A stretch of DNA of 64,000 bases from DASSUC01 sp035649895 (GTDB taxonomy: Bacteria; Actinomycetota; Actinomycetes; Mycobacteriales; Micromonosporaceae), in the NCBI GenBank assembly GCA_035649895.1, contig DASRIS010000042.1, positions 102,266-166,265 on the forward strand. The letters run 5' to 3'. The notes below the pieces were generated by a model. It ran no database searches, was not told the origin of the DNA, and saw only the letters and a program-made list of their open reading frames with translations. Shown piece after piece: positions 26,563 to 34,320 of this stretch (the stretch's first letter is position 1; the number at the start of each line of letters is the position of its first letter). A program made the translations under genes and the position numbers.

Positions 26563-26688
26563 CACCCCTGGAACGACGGTACGGACATCCTCGCCGTGTT
26601 GTGCCGAACTCACAAGACTTGCGCTTTGCCCCCGCATGGCCCACACCCCGGATAGCATCCAAGAACGTAGATCAGCGGGGATGCGGGT

Positions 26689-26703
26689 CCGGTACCGTAC
26701 CGG
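26689..26703. promoter_or_regulatory. Palindrome between divergent CBS and small-gene starts
   Basis: CCGGTAC-C-GTACCGG is a perfect 7+1+7 palindrome about 40 bases before the ATG at 26742 and ~130 bases before the CBS start. An operator role is suggested only by symmetry and place. Confidence 0.3.
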
Positions 26704-26741
26704 CGCCGTGGGTAACGGTTCGTAGCGAGGACGATGCCACG

Positions 26742-26978
26742 ATGACCGATGAACCGGCGACCGGGTACGCGGCCCGGGTCGCGGTTGAGATCGACCGGCT
26801 GTTCGTCGGGGCTATGGCGGCCGGGCTGACCGCGGCCGGCATCCAGGCCATGGCGCCGGGTCCGGCGCGGGAGGCGATCGAGGCGGAGACGAACGTACGG
26901 GCGGCGGCACCGTACGCGGCGCTGACCGCCACCGAGCGCCGGGACCTGCTCGACGACCTGTCGGCACTGGGCCGGTAG
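26742..26978 (+). CDS. Small hypothetical helical protein
   Basis: This 78-residue protein starts MTDEPATGYAARVAVEIDRL and is mostly predicted helix, rich in Ala/Glu/Arg, with no cysteine or signal. The ATG lies behind GAGGACG. It ends 14 bases before the Fpg/Nei-like gene in the same direction, so they are likely co-transcribed. I do not recognise the family. A real gene is supported by spacing, ribosome-binding site and third-position GC, but the assignment is modest. Confidence 0.6.
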   Translation: MTDEPATGYAARVAVEIDRLFVGAMAAGLTAAGIQAMAPGPAREAIEAETNVRAAAPYAALTATERRDLLDDLSALGR

Positions 26979-26992
26979 GGCAGACTGGGCTC

Positions 26993-27850
26993 ATGCCCGA
27001 GCTGCCCGAGGTTGAGGCGCTCGCCGCCTACCTGCGCGAGCGGGCGGTGGGCCACGCGGTGGAGCGCATCGACGTGGCCGCGGTCAGCGTGCTGAAGACG
27101 TACGACCCGCCGCCGGCCGCCGCCGCGGGCCGTCCGGTGACCGGGGCGGGGCGGCACGGCAAGTTCCTCGACCTTCGCCTCGGCGACGACCTGCACCTGG
27201 TCGCGCACCTGGCCCGGGCCGGCTGGCTGCACTACCGGGAGGGGCTCTCCCCGGTCCCGCTGCGGCCGGGCAAGGGGCCGATCGCGCTGCGGGTACGCCT
27301 CGACGACGGCTCCGGCTTCGACCTGACCGAGGCCGGCACCCAGAAGAAGCTCGCGGTCTACCTGGTGGCCGATCCCGCTGTGGTGCCCGGGGTGGCCCGG
27401 CTGGGCCCGGACGCGCTCGGCGCGGACCCGGCGACCTTCACCGCCCGGCTGCGCAGCCGGCGGGGGCAGCTCAAGGGCGTGCTCACCGACCAGGAGGTGC
27501 TGGCCGGCATCGGCAACGCCTACTCCGACGAGATCCTGCACGCGGCGCGGCTGTCCCCGTTCGCCATCAGCGACCGGCTCGACGACGCACAGCTGGTCCG
27601 GCTGCATGAGGCGGTCCGTACGGTACTCACCGGCGCCGTCACCAGGTCGGTCGGGCAGCGCGCGGCCACGCTGAAGTCGGAGAAGCGCTCCGGGCTGCGG
27701 GTGCATGCGAGGACCGGGCTGCCGTGCCCGGTCTGCGGGGACACCATCCGGGAGGTGTCGTTCGCCGACTCCAGCCTCCAGTACTGCCCCACCTGCCAGA
27801 CCGGCGGTAAGCCGCTCGCCGACCGCCGGCTCTCCCGCCTCGTCCGGTGA
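26993..27850 (+). CDS. Fpg/Nei family DNA glycosylase/AP lyase
   Basis: This 285-residue protein begins MPELPEVEALA: the mature N-terminal proline is the nucleophile and Glu3 the partner for base excision of oxidised bases. LKGVLTDQEVLAGIGNAYSDEIL holds the helix-two-turn-helix. The C-terminal zinc finger has four cysteines (CPVCGDTIRE...YCPTCQ) followed by GGKPL. The usual family length is 270-290. Interior substitutions such as GAGRHGKFLDLRL and HLARAGWL are in the range for actinobacterial Nei-like/Fpg paralogues, so exact substrate (8-oxoG or pyrimidines) is uncertain. Cytoplasmic repair enzyme. Confidence 0.92.
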   Translation: MPELPEVEALAAYLRERAVGHAVERIDVAAVSVLKTYDPPPAAAAGRPVTGAGRHGKFLDLRLGDDLHLVAHLARAGWLHYREGLSPVPLRPGKGPIALRVRLDDGSGFDLTEAGTQKKLAVYLVADPAVVPGVARLGPDALGADPATFTARLRSRRGQLKGVLTDQEVLAGIGNAYSDEILHAARLSPFAISDRLDDAQLVRLHEAVRTVLTGAVTRSVGQRAATLKSEKRSGLRVHARTGLPCPVCGDTIREVSFADSSLQYCPTCQTGGKPLADRRLSRLVR

Positions 27851-28132
27851 GCCCGGTACGTCCGCCACCAGCGGCGATGGCCGGTCGGGTGAGGTCGGGC
27901 AGTCCGCAAGGGCCAGCCGGCCCGGCGACCATGGTGGCTGGTCGGGTAGCGTCGGCCAGCCAGCCGGTCGACAGCGGCCTTGCCGACGCACTAACCTCTG
28001 GCGGTCGGCAGTTCGGGTTGGTTCCTCATGGCAGACTGAAGGCGGAGCTCCACCTGATGATCTTTTCAGACCTTCGCGAGCGGCTGAGACGCCGCACCCG
28101 CATGGCCGGTGTGGCGGGAGGACGCATCTGAG

Positions 28133-29680
28133 GTGACCACCCGCCTGCGCCCGCCAGCCGTCCAGCCGCCCGGCAGAGCACTGAGCCCGGGCAGCCTGCC
28201 CGACAGTCCCGAGATCCGGCCTGTCGCCAACGGCGTTCTCCGTTCGACCTTCGGCCGGGTGCCCCGGGCGTCCACCTGGCACCGGTCGTACATCGCGGCG
28301 CTGCTGGTCTTCGACTACGCCGCTGCGGCCCTGGCCAGCTTCCTGGCGATCTCGCTGTTCACCCAGGCCATCTCGGGCATCGGGACGGCCGGCAACGGCA
28401 CCGCCTGGTTCTACACCGTGGCCTACCTGCTACTGCCGCTCGGCTGGCTGGTGGTGCTCTGGGGCCACGGCGCCTACGACCGCCGCTACATCGGCATGGG
28501 CACGGACGAGTTCAAACGGATCTTCCGCGCATCGCTGATGATGGTCGCGATCGTCTCGTTCCTGGCCTTCAGTACAAAGGCCGACCTGTCCCGGCTGTCC
28601 GTGTCGACGGCGCTGCTGGGCACCCTCTCCTTCGTGGTCATCGCCCGGTACGCGGCCCGCCAGGTGCTCTACGCCGGCCGCAAGCGGGGTCAGGCGGCGC
28701 ACCGCATGCTGCTGGTGGGCACGCTGCCCGAGGCGCTGGAGGTCTACACCGCGGTCACCCGCAACCCCGCGGCGGGCATGGTGCCGGTCGGCATCCACCT
28801 CACCGAGGGGTACGTCGCCCGGGACCACAGCTCGCCGGTGCCGGTCTTCGCCGGGCGCGACATCCTCGCCCTGGTACGGGAGCTGCGGGCCGACACGATC
28901 GCGGTATGCGGGTCGGTGAGCGCCGAGCCGGGTGAGCTCCGGCGGCTCGCCTGGCAGCTGGAGGGCACCGGCCTCGACCTCGTGGTGGCGCCGCAGCTGA
29001 CCGACATCGCCGGCCCCCGGGTGCACATCCGCCCGGTCGAGGGGCTGCCGCTGCTGCACGTCGAGGAGCCGACGCTCTCCGGCGTCGCCTGGCTGGCGAA
29101 GAACCTGCTGGACCGGTTCGCGGCAGCGGTCGGCCTGCTCCTGCTGGTCCCGGTCTTTGCCATAGTCGCCGTGGCGATCCGGCTCTCCGACCCGGGCCCG
29201 GTCTTCTTCCGCCAGCCCCGGGTGGGCCGCGAGGGCAAGACGTTCCGGGTCTGGAAGTTCCGGACCATGTACGTCGACGCGGAGGAGCGGCTCGCGGCGC
29301 TCGTCGACCACAACGAGAGCGACGGGCTGCTCTTCAAGATTAGGAACGACCCGCGGGTGTTCCCGGTCGGCCGGTTCCTGCGCGGCACGTCGCTGGACGA
29401 GCTGCCCCAGCTGATCAACGTCCTGAGGGGCGAGATGTCACTGGTCGGGCCCAGGCCGCTGCCCGCCGACGACGGCGACTTCCTCGGCGACGTGCGGCGC
29501 CGGCTGCTGGTCCGTCCCGGCATCACCGGCCTCTGGCAGGTCTCCGGCCGGTCCGACCTGTCCTGGGACGACGCGGTGCGGCTCGACCTCTACTACGTGG
29601 ACAACTGGTCTCTCGCGTTCGACCTGAGCATCCTCTGGCGCACGGTCGGGGTGGTCCTCGCCGGCAAGGGCGCATACTGA
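28133..29680 (+). CDS. Polyprenyl-phosphate sugar-1-phosphate transferase (initiating enzyme)
   Basis: About 515 residues. The N-terminal half has four to five membrane helices (~60-190) and a Rossmann-like middle region (HRMLLVGTLPEALE). The C-terminal ~195 residues are the catalytic domain: KNLLDRFAAAVGLLLL, FFRQPRVGREGKTFRVWKFRTM, LRGTSLDELPQLINVL and GPRPLPADD. This family moves a sugar phosphate from a nucleotide sugar to undecaprenyl phosphate, the first step of Wzx/Wzy-type polymer synthesis. It is the only such enzyme seen here and could start the 3-18 kb polymer although it lies 10 kb away. GTG 28133 is chosen (GGGAGG 11 bases upstream); GTG 28109 is an alternative. Confidence 0.88.
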   Translation: MTTRLRPPAVQPPGRALSPGSLPDSPEIRPVANGVLRSTFGRVPRASTWHRSYIAALLVFDYAAAALASFLAISLFTQAISGIGTAGNGTAWFYTVAYLLLPLGWLVVLWGHGAYDRRYIGMGTDEFKRIFRASLMMVAIVSFLAFSTKADLSRLSVSTALLGTLSFVVIARYAARQVLYAGRKRGQAAHRMLLVGTLPEALEVYTAVTRNPAAGMVPVGIHLTEGYVARDHSSPVPVFAGRDILALVRELRADTIAVCGSVSAEPGELRRLAWQLEGTGLDLVVAPQLTDIAGPRVHIRPVEGLPLLHVEEPTLSGVAWLAKNLLDRFAAAVGLLLLVPVFAIVAVAIRLSDPGPVFFRQPRVGREGKTFRVWKFRTMYVDAEERLAALVDHNESDGLLFKIRNDPRVFPVGRFLRGTSLDELPQLINVLRGEMSLVGPRPLPADDGDFLGDVRRRLLVRPGITGLWQVSGRSDLSWDDAVRLDLYYVDNWSLAFDLSILWRTVGVVLAGKGAY

Positions 29681-29709
29681 CCGGGAGCAGCCTGTCCGCA
29701 GCCGTCGCG

Positions 29710-30882
29710 GTGGTCGCGCTGGTCACCGCTCTCCTGGTCGCCGTGCACCTGGCGGTCGGCCTGCGCGCCCGCCGCGGGATCGCCACCCCCACCCAGCGCG
29801 CGACGTACGATGTCCTGCACACCGCCGGGCTGGCCGCCGAGCCCCTGCGCGGCGGCCTGACCTCGGCGAACGCCGCAAAGGCGGTACGGCACCTGCGCAC
29901 GCTGGTCGGCGGGCCCGGGCTCGCAGTGGCCGACGCGCACAGCGTCCTAGCCTTCGACGGGCAGGGCGAGCATCACCAGGCACAGATCACCGCGGCGGCG
30001 GCCCAGGCCGTGGCGAGCGGGCGCTCGGCCATCCTCAGCGAGGTGGACCTGCCGTGCGACCGGGTGGACTGCCCGATCAGCGGGGCGGTGGTCGCGCCGC
30101 TGACCGGTCCCGACTCGATGGGGTCGGCTGCCCTGGTGGCGCTCGCCGCCGGTCCGCCCGCGCCGGGGCTGGTCCAGGCGACCATCGAGACCGGCCGCTG
30201 GGTTGCGGCCCAGCTCGCCTTCGCCGAGCTCGGCTCGTCCCGCGCCCGCCTGGCCCGGGCCGAGGTACGCGCGCTGCGGGCCCAGATCAGCCCGCACTTC
30301 ATCTACAACGCGCTGTCGGCGATCGCCTCGTTCGTCCGGACCGACCCGGAGCTGGCGCGGGACCTGATCCTCGAGTTCGCCGAGTTCACCCGCTACTCCT
30401 TCCGCTCGCACGGGGACTTCACCACGCTCGCCGAGGAGCTGCGCTCGATCGACCGCTATCTCACCATCGAACGGGCCCGCTTCGGCGAGCGGCTGCAGGT
30501 GCGGCTCCAGATCGCCCCGGAGGTGCTGCCCGTCGGGCTGCCGTTCCTGTGCCTGCAACCGCTGGTGGAGAACGCCGTACGGCACGGGCTGTCGCGCAAG
30601 CCCGGCGTCGGCATGGTCAGCATCGTCGCCCGCGACGCCGGAGCCGAGTGCCTGATCACGGTCGAGGACGACGGCGTCGGCATGGACCCGGCCGTGCTCG
30701 CCTCGGGGCTGGGCGCCGACGACCAGCCCGAGGCAGGGCAGCACGTGGGGCTGTCCAACGTCGACGACCGGCTGCGCGCGGTGTTCGGGGACGAGTACGG
30801 TCTCGTCGTGGAGACCGCCCCGGAAGCGGGTACCAAGGTCAGCATGCGGGTGCCCAAGTTCCACCCGGACGTGCGGCCATGA
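29710..30882 (+). CDS. LytS-like sensor histidine kinase
   Basis: This 390-residue protein has one N-terminal membrane helix (VALVTALLVAVHLAVGL), a GAF-like input region (~30-160), then the His_kinase domain AQISPHFIYNALSAIASF with the phospho-His at ~196. The ATPase has N-box PLVENAVRHGLS, G1 DDGVGMDP and the end GLSNVDDRLRAVFG. LytS-type kinases work with LytTR regulators; the partner is downstream at 30957. The GTG start is the first usual start codon after the preceding stop; a CTG at 29692 behind GGGAG is possible. Its stop sits in the first copy of the 26-bp repeat at 30868-30971. Confidence 0.9.
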   Translation: MVALVTALLVAVHLAVGLRARRGIATPTQRATYDVLHTAGLAAEPLRGGLTSANAAKAVRHLRTLVGGPGLAVADAHSVLAFDGQGEHHQAQITAAAAQAVASGRSAILSEVDLPCDRVDCPISGAVVAPLTGPDSMGSAALVALAAGPPAPGLVQATIETGRWVAAQLAFAELGSSRARLARAEVRALRAQISPHFIYNALSAIASFVRTDPELARDLILEFAEFTRYSFRSHGDFTTLAEELRSIDRYLTIERARFGERLQVRLQIAPEVLPVGLPFLCLQPLVENAVRHGLSRKPGVGMVSIVARDAGAECLITVEDDGVGMDPAVLASGLGADDQPEAGQHVGLSNVDDRLRAVFGDEYGLVVETAPEAGTKVSMRVPKFHPDVRP

Positions 30883-30908
30883 CCGGCTTCTTGGACGTAC
30901 GGTCATGA
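30879..30908 (+). CDS. Mini-ORF 1 (9 residues) in repeat ladder
   Basis: ATG overlaps the kinase stop (ATGA at 30879-30882). It encodes MTGFLDVRS and ends TGA at 30906-30908, overlapping the next ATG at 30905. Translation is likely by coupling to the kinase; the peptide itself probably has no function. Confidence 0.4.
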   Translation: MTGFLDVRS

Positions 30909-30934
30909 CCGGCTTCTTGGACGTGCGGTCATGA
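30905..30934 (+). CDS. Mini-ORF 2 (9 residues) in repeat ladder
   Basis: Second copy, in a reading frame shifted by the 26-base period. It encodes the same nine residues (MTGFLDVRS), overlaps ORF 1 by ATGA at its start and ORF 3 by ATGA at its end. Confidence 0.4.
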   Translation: MTGFLDVRS

Positions 30935-30960
30935 CCGGCTTCTTGGACGTACGGTCATGA
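30931..30960 (+). CDS. Mini-ORF 3 (9 residues) in repeat ladder
   Basis: Third copy, encoding MTGFLDVRS. Its TGA (30958-30960) overlaps the ATG of the response regulator at 30957, so a ribosome could step from kinase through three mini-ORFs into the regulator. Confidence 0.4.
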   Translation: MTGFLDVRS

Positions 30961-31712
30961 CCGGCTTCCTGCGGGTGCTCGCCGTGGACGACGAGCCGCC
31001 AGCCCTGGACGAGCTGGCGTACCTGCTGCGCGGCGACCCCCGGGTGGTCCGGGTGCACACCGCCGGGGACGCGACCGAGGCGCTGCGGGTGCTCCGGGAC
31101 GCCGACGTGGACGCAGTCTTCCTGGACATCCGCATGCCCGGGCTGGACGGCATGGAGCTGGCCCGGGTGCTACGGCGCTTCGCCCGGCCCCCGGCGATCG
31201 TGTTCGTCACCGCGTACGACGACCGGGCCGCGGACGCCTTCGACCTCGGCGTCGCCGACTACGTCCGCAAGCCGGTGCAGGCAGAGCGGCTGGCCGAGTC
31301 GCTGCGCCGGATCGTCGGCTCCCGGGTGGTGCCCGAACCGGCTGCCGCGGGAGCACGCCGCGAGGACGACCCCACCATCCCGGTCGAGCTGGCCGGCACC
31401 ACGCGGCTGCTGCCCCGGTCGGCGGTGCGGTGGGTCGAGGCCCAGGGCGACTACGCGCGGCTGCATACCGGTGACGGGTCCCACCTGGTCCGGGTGCCGC
31501 TCGCCACGCTGGCCGAGCGCTGGGCGGACGCCGGGTTCGTCCGGATCCACCGGTCCTTCCTGGTCCAGCTCAGCCGCATCAGCGAGCTGCGCCTGACCAG
31601 CTCGGGCTATGTGGTCGTGGTAGACGGCACCGAGCTGCCGGTGTCCCGCCGGCACACCCGTGACCTCAAGGACCGGCTGATACGCGCAGCAAAGCAGGAC
31701 TTCACCCGCTGA
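30957..31712 (+). CDS. LytTR-family response regulator
   Basis: This 251-residue protein has a receiver domain (acidic DD at 11-12, phospho-Asp57 in AVFLDIRMPGLDG, Lys in DYVRKPVQ) and a C-terminal LytTR DNA-binding domain (~150-250: VRWVEAQGDYARLHT, FVRIHRSFLVQL, LPVSRRHTRDLK). LytTR proteins bind direct-repeat promoter sites. Kinase/LytTR pairs often control nearby transporters (as in BtsSR/YpdAB), and here two symporter modules lie at 34 and 41 kb. The ATG is fixed by the repeat ladder: the start lies in the fourth copy and no strong ribosome-binding site of its own is seen. Confidence 0.92.
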   Translation: MTGFLRVLAVDDEPPALDELAYLLRGDPRVVRVHTAGDATEALRVLRDADVDAVFLDIRMPGLDGMELARVLRRFARPPAIVFVTAYDDRAADAFDLGVADYVRKPVQAERLAESLRRIVGSRVVPEPAAAGARREDDPTIPVELAGTTRLLPRSAVRWVEAQGDYARLHTGDGSHLVRVPLATLAERWADAGFVRIHRSFLVQLSRISELRLTSSGYVVVVDGTELPVSRRHTRDLKDRLIRAAKQDFTR

Positions 31713-31790
31713 CCTGCGCGCCCCGCGCTGCGGCGTGCGTCAGCTCTTTGCCGGTGCCCTCTACAGTGCCGGAAGGAGCGTCTGCGCGGC

Positions 31791-33842
31791 ATGACCTACG
31801 TCGGGACGGAAGCTGAGATGACCGAGGACCGCAACAGCGCGCAGCGCCGCCTGCGCCGAGCTGCCTCCCGGGGTGGCGGAAGGGTCCGGCTGGTCCGCCG
31901 CCTACCGGTCGTGCGGCAGGAGCCGGACGGACCGGCCAACCCGGCCGGCCCGCCGCCCGGTCCCGCGACGCAGCCCGCCGCGCCAGGTGCATCCCAGCGG
32001 TCGTACCCGCCGCAGCCGCCGGGACCGTCCACATTGCAGCCGCCGGGGCAGCCTCATACGCCGCAGCCGCCGGGGCGGCCCCATCCGACCCAGCCGCCGG
32101 GCCGGCCCGGTACGCCGCAGCCGCTGTACCCGCCACGGGCGCCTTATGCCGTGCAGCCGCGGTATGCAGCGACCCACCCGGTTGGCCCGCCCGTGCCGGC
32201 CGTGGCGCACCAGTGGCCGGCGCCGTCGGCGAGACCGGGACCCGCCGCGCTCGGCGGTGGCTCGTGGCCAGGCGGTGACTGGTGGCCCGGCCTACCGGGC
32301 GCCGCCAGCCCGCTCGTTCTCGGCGCGGTCGCGGCCGCCGGCCTGGTCGGCGCCGCGAGCCTGCCACTGCAGCGCCCGGGTGCCGGCTGGCTGGTCACCG
32401 GGCTCACCGCCGCCAGCGGGGTGCTCGCCGTGGTCGCGGCCGGACGCCGTACCCCGCTGGCGCAGGGCGGTACCTCGGCGGGTGCGGCGTCCGGGCCGGC
32501 GGAGGGCGGTGCCTCGGCGGATACAGCGCCCGCGCCGGCTAAGGGGCGTACCTCGGCGGGTGCGGCACCCGCCGGAGCAGGGACGCGCGCTGTGCGGGCG
32601 GCCTGGGCGGTGGCCGCGTTCGCCCTGCTCGCGGTCGGCGCGGTGCGGGCGGCGGGGTGGCTGTTCCTGCTCTGCCTGCCGGCGGCGGCCGTCGCGGCGG
32701 CGCTGGCGCTGGTCGGCGGGCGTACTGTGCGGCAGATCGCGCTGGGCGTCGTGCTGCCGCCGCTGGCCACCCTGCGCGGGCTGCCCTGGGCGGCGCGCGG
32801 CGTTGCTGCGCTCCGGAGCCGGGGCCACGGCGATCCCGTCCGGATCGCCGTGGCCGCGCTGGTGACGCTGGGCCTGCTGGGGGTGTTCGGCGCGCTGTTC
32901 TCCAGCGCGGACGCCGCGTTCGCCCGGCTGCTCGGCAACGTGCTGCCAGACTTCGACGCCGGCAGGGCGTTCCGCTGGGTCTTCCTGTTCGCACTCGCCG
33001 GCGCCGCCACGCTCGGCGCGGTGTACCTGGTGCTCAGCTCACCCCGGTGGGACGACCGTCCGGCGCCTGCGCGCAGTGGCGTCCGCCGGCTGGAGTGGGC
33101 GCTGCCGCTCGGCGCGCTCACCGCCTTGTTCGCCACGTTCGTCCTCGTCCAGCTCACCGTCCTGTTTGGAGGGTCCAGGCACGTGCTGCGCACGGCCGAC
33201 CTGACCTACGCGGAGTACGCCCGCCGGGGCTTCTGGCAGCTGCTCGTGGTGACCCTGCTGACGCTGGCGGTGCTCGCAGCCGCCGCCCGGTGGGCGCCCA
33301 GGGACACCGCCGTGGACCGGGCCTGGTTCCGGGGCCTGCTCGGCGCACTGGCGCTGCTGACCCTGGTCATCGTGGCCTCGGCCCTCTACCGCATGCACGT
33401 GTACGAGGAGGCGTACGGCTTCACCCGGCTGCGCGTCCTGGTCAGCGCCGTCGAGCTGGCGCTGGGCGCGGTGTTCGTCATGGTGCTCGTCGCCCTGGCC
33501 CAGCTGCGCGGAGGCTGGCTGCCGCAGGCCGTGGTGGCGACGGCGGTGGTGGCCCTGCTCGGCCTCGCCGCGCTCAACCCGGACCAGTTCATCGCCGACC
33601 GCAACATCGACCGCTACCGGCAGTCGGGCCGTATCGACACCGTGTACCTGTCGCGGCTCTCCGCCGACGCGGTGCCGGCCCTGGACCGGCTGGGCGGCCG
33701 GCAGCGGACATGCACGCTGCAAAGCATCGAGACGGAGCTGGCTGCCGAGCGGGATGCCTGGGGGGAGTGGAACCTCGGCCGTACCCTGGCCCGCAGGGTG
33801 CTGGCGGCTCGCCCGTCCGGCTCGGTCTGCTGGCTGGACTAG
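31791..33842 (+). CDS. DUF4173/DUF4153-type polytopic membrane protein
   Basis: This 683-residue protein has a ~150-residue Pro/Arg/Gln-rich cytoplasmic tail with PQPPGRP-type repeats, then about 11-12 membrane helices. The end NPDQFIADRNIDRYRQSGRIDTVYLSRLSADAVPAL is the recognisable C-terminal mark of the DUF4173/DUF4153 family. Function of the family is unclear. The ATG at 31791 is in range of AAGGAG; ATG 31818 behind GGAAG is also possible. It lies just after the LytTR gene, so it may be a target or partner of that system. Confidence 0.82.
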   Translation: MTYVGTEAEMTEDRNSAQRRLRRAASRGGGRVRLVRRLPVVRQEPDGPANPAGPPPGPATQPAAPGASQRSYPPQPPGPSTLQPPGQPHTPQPPGRPHPTQPPGRPGTPQPLYPPRAPYAVQPRYAATHPVGPPVPAVAHQWPAPSARPGPAALGGGSWPGGDWWPGLPGAASPLVLGAVAAAGLVGAASLPLQRPGAGWLVTGLTAASGVLAVVAAGRRTPLAQGGTSAGAASGPAEGGASADTAPAPAKGRTSAGAAPAGAGTRAVRAAWAVAAFALLAVGAVRAAGWLFLLCLPAAAVAAALALVGGRTVRQIALGVVLPPLATLRGLPWAARGVAALRSRGHGDPVRIAVAALVTLGLLGVFGALFSSADAAFARLLGNVLPDFDAGRAFRWVFLFALAGAATLGAVYLVLSSPRWDDRPAPARSGVRRLEWALPLGALTALFATFVLVQLTVLFGGSRHVLRTADLTYAEYARRGFWQLLVVTLLTLAVLAAAARWAPRDTAVDRAWFRGLLGALALLTLVIVASALYRMHVYEEAYGFTRLRVLVSAVELALGAVFVMVLVALAQLRGGWLPQAVVATAVVALLGLAALNPDQFIADRNIDRYRQSGRIDTVYLSRLSADAVPALDRLGGRQRTCTLQSIETELAAERDAWGEWNLGRTLARRVLAARPSGSVCWLD

Positions 33843-33933
33843 CGAGGCTGGCACGCTGACCTTGTGGCCCGTGCCGTGCAGGTGGCGGCTGTGCGGGTGG
33901 CGGCCGGCGGCCGGGTGAGCGAGACTCCCCGGC

Positions 33934-34320
33934 ATGACCGCGCCGTCAGCCTCCCCAGTCCGGGTGCGGGTGGTGCTCGCCGAGGCCGCCCGGCAGCGCG
34001 CTGTCCTCGGTAGCGCCCGAGCCGAGCTCGCCGAGCAGACGCAGGTCGGCGACGCGCTCGTCCGGGGACTGGTCCGGGCTCAGCTCGGGCTGGCGCTGCG
34101 GCTGTCCTTCGTCGTCGCCGTGGGGCTGGGTGGGCTGCCGCTGCTGTTCGTGGTGGCCCCCGCGGTGGCCCGGGCGACCTTCCTCGGCGTGAACCTGCCC
34201 TGGCTCCTGCTCGGCGTCGCGGCGTACCCGTTCCTGCTCGGGGTCGGCTTCGCCTACCTGCGCCTGGCAGAGCGCAACGAGCAGGACTTCACCGAGCTGG
34301 TCCAGCGTCCGGAGCGGTGA
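33934..34320 (+). CDS. Small membrane subunit (DUF485-like) next to symporter 1
   Basis: This 128-residue protein has a soluble N-terminal ~55 residues and two membrane helices (ALRLSFVVAVGLGGLPLLFVV and LPWLLLGVAAYPFLLGVGFAYL), then a short RLAERNEQDF tail. It overlaps the symporter start (TGATG). The arrangement copies the YjcH (DUF485)-ActP pairing of acetate transport, and the second pair in the window (40996/41331) has the same gene order. The sequence is divergent from ordinary DUF485, so its subunit role is inferred. Confidence 0.7.
   Translation: MTAPSASPVRVRVVLAEAARQRAVLGSARAELAEQTQVGDALVRGLVRAQLGLALRLSFVVAVGLGGLPLLFVVAPAVARATFLGVNLPWLLLGVAAYPFLLGVGFAYLRLAERNEQDFTELVQRPER

Larger units (their letters stand above)
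30868..30971. repeat. Four tandem 26-bp repeats at kinase/regulator junction
   Basis: Four direct copies (30868, 30894, 30920, 30946), each 26 bases, begin GACGTG/ACGG and contain ATGACCGGCTTC. The kinase stop lies in copy 1 and the true regulator start in copy 4. Each of the first three copies therefore makes a 9-residue ORF (M-T-G-F-L-D-V-R-S) that ends in TGA overlapping the next ATG (ATGA). It reads as a replication-slippage expansion of an original ATGA kinase/regulator overlap. Confidence 0.95.

Noticed and set aside
30868..30971. 26-bp repeats as a CRISPR array
   Set aside because: The copies are directly adjacent with no spacers, and they include stop and start codons of flanking genes; no cas genes are present.
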